In this document: one piece after another, positions 5,255 to 5,600 of the stretch
Layout: each line of letters opens with the position of its first letter
Position numbering within the stretch: position 1 is the first letter of the stretch
Source of the DNA: an uncultured Collinsella sp.
GTDB taxonomy: Bacteria > Actinomycetota > Coriobacteriia > Coriobacteriales > Coriobacteriaceae
DNA: 5,600 nt
Reading direction: 5' to 3'
Assembly: GCA_937981515.1 (NCBI GenBank)
Contig: CALJNY010000232.1
Coordinates: 1 to 5,600, forward strand
Notes under the pieces: generated by a model
Seen by the model: the letters and a program-made list of their open reading frames with translations, nothing else
What the model was told of the DNA's origin: nothing
Database searches by the model: none
Position numbers and translations under genes: made by a program

Positions 5255-5600
5255 ATGAAGGCAACAGAGGCGAACCTGCTCGACCTTATGGGCGTGGCGA
5301 AGATGCAGTTCGTCATTCCTGTGTACCAGCGAGTTTACTCGTGGAGCGTAAAAGAGTGCGAAGTGCTTTGGGAGGACGTTATGCGAGCGGGTCGTGATGG
5401 CGTGTCGCACTTCGTGGGGTCGATGCTCTATATCCCCGAGTCCGAGAGCTCTGCCACGAGTATTTCGCGCGTGCTTCTGATTGACGGGCAGCAGCGCATG
5501 ACGACGTTTTCGTTGATGATCGCTGCCTTGGCTGACTATCTGGAGGGTAATCCCGACAAGGCCGGCTTCCTTGGCGATCTCAAGATTTCAGCGTTGCGGA
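5255..5600 (+). CDS. DUF262 domain protein (GmrSD/SspE-like restriction or anti-phage enzyme), 5' part
   Basis: The frame starts at ATG 5255, with AGAGAGGG at 5238-5245 as ribosome site, and stays open to the window edge: 115 codons of a protein usually several hundred residues long. Two hallmark DUF262 segments are seen: VIPVYQRVYSW at residues 20-30 and IDGQQRMTT at 76-84; the DGQQR motif is the nucleotide-binding and hydrolysis signature of this ParB/Srx-like fold. Between them lies HFVGSMLYIPE, also typical. DUF262 proteins include GmrS/GmrSD Type IV restriction enzymes acting on modified cytosines and SspE of phosphorothioate-linked defence; many carry a C-terminal HNH nuclease (DUF1524), which would lie outside this window. 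It follows Type I and HEPN-like genes in the same direction, but its upstream gap with a minus-strand unit indicates its own promoter. Domain call is secure; exact substrate is unknown. Confidence 0.9.
   Translation, partial: MKATEANLLDLMGVAKMQFVIPVYQRVYSWSVKECEVLWEDVMRAGRDGVSHFVGSMLYIPESESSATSISRVLLIDGQQRMTTFSLMIAALADYLEGNPDKAGFLGDLKISALR

Noticed and set aside
5147..5410. Minus-strand open frames opposite the DUF262 start
   Set aside because: They oppose the conserved VIPVYQR segment and show no family features or ribosome site.

Overview
The window looks like part of a bacterial defence island. It holds the 3' half of a Type I restriction-modification operon (hsdM, hsdS), a convergent tyrosine recombinase, a large protein with a C-terminal HEPN-type RNase signature, a tiny minus-strand peptide unit, and the first 115 codons of a DUF262 (GmrSD/SspE-like) protein. 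Starts carry strong Shine-Dalgarno sequences. hsdM and the first half of hsdS are clearly G+C-rich at third codon positions, while the second half of hsdS, the recombinase and above all the HEPN-like gene are more A+T-rich. An intestinal actinobacterium of the Coriobacteriia type would fit, but this is a low-confidence guess from composition and gene style; no taxonomic marker is present.

Layout. 1-782 (+): C-terminal half of HsdM with its NPPY catalytic motif. 775/784-1872 (+): HsdS with two target-recognition domains, ending abnormally just after the conserved VDKSKF. 1841-2824 (-): complete tyrosine recombinase whose 3' end overlaps the 3' end of hsdS by 32 bp; this recalls phase-variable Type I loci, but no second hsdS cassette is visible here. 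2825-3133: non-coding, rich in hairpins, with an extended -10 promoter at its right end. 3134-4825 (+): 563-residue HEPN-like protein with RNGYFH at residues 412-417. 4826-5254: a compact minus-strand unit (35-residue peptide, ideal ribosome site, a leader able to mask that site, a hairpin/T-tract terminator), followed by inverted repeats and operator-like palindromes upstream of the next gene. 5255-5600 (+): DUF262 protein, cut by the window edge.

How the genes may work together (inference). HsdM and HsdS form the methyltransferase; HsdR is not in the window. The recombinase may once have swapped, or may still swap, specificity cassettes. The HEPN-like protein sits where anticodon nucleases such as PrrC sit in other Type I loci and could be a second-line RNA-cleaving effector. 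DUF262 proteins are restriction or anti-phage enzymes often acting on modified DNA. The least explained element is the small minus-strand peptide gene between the two effector genes; its structure resembles a translationally masked toxin or leader-controlled peptide.
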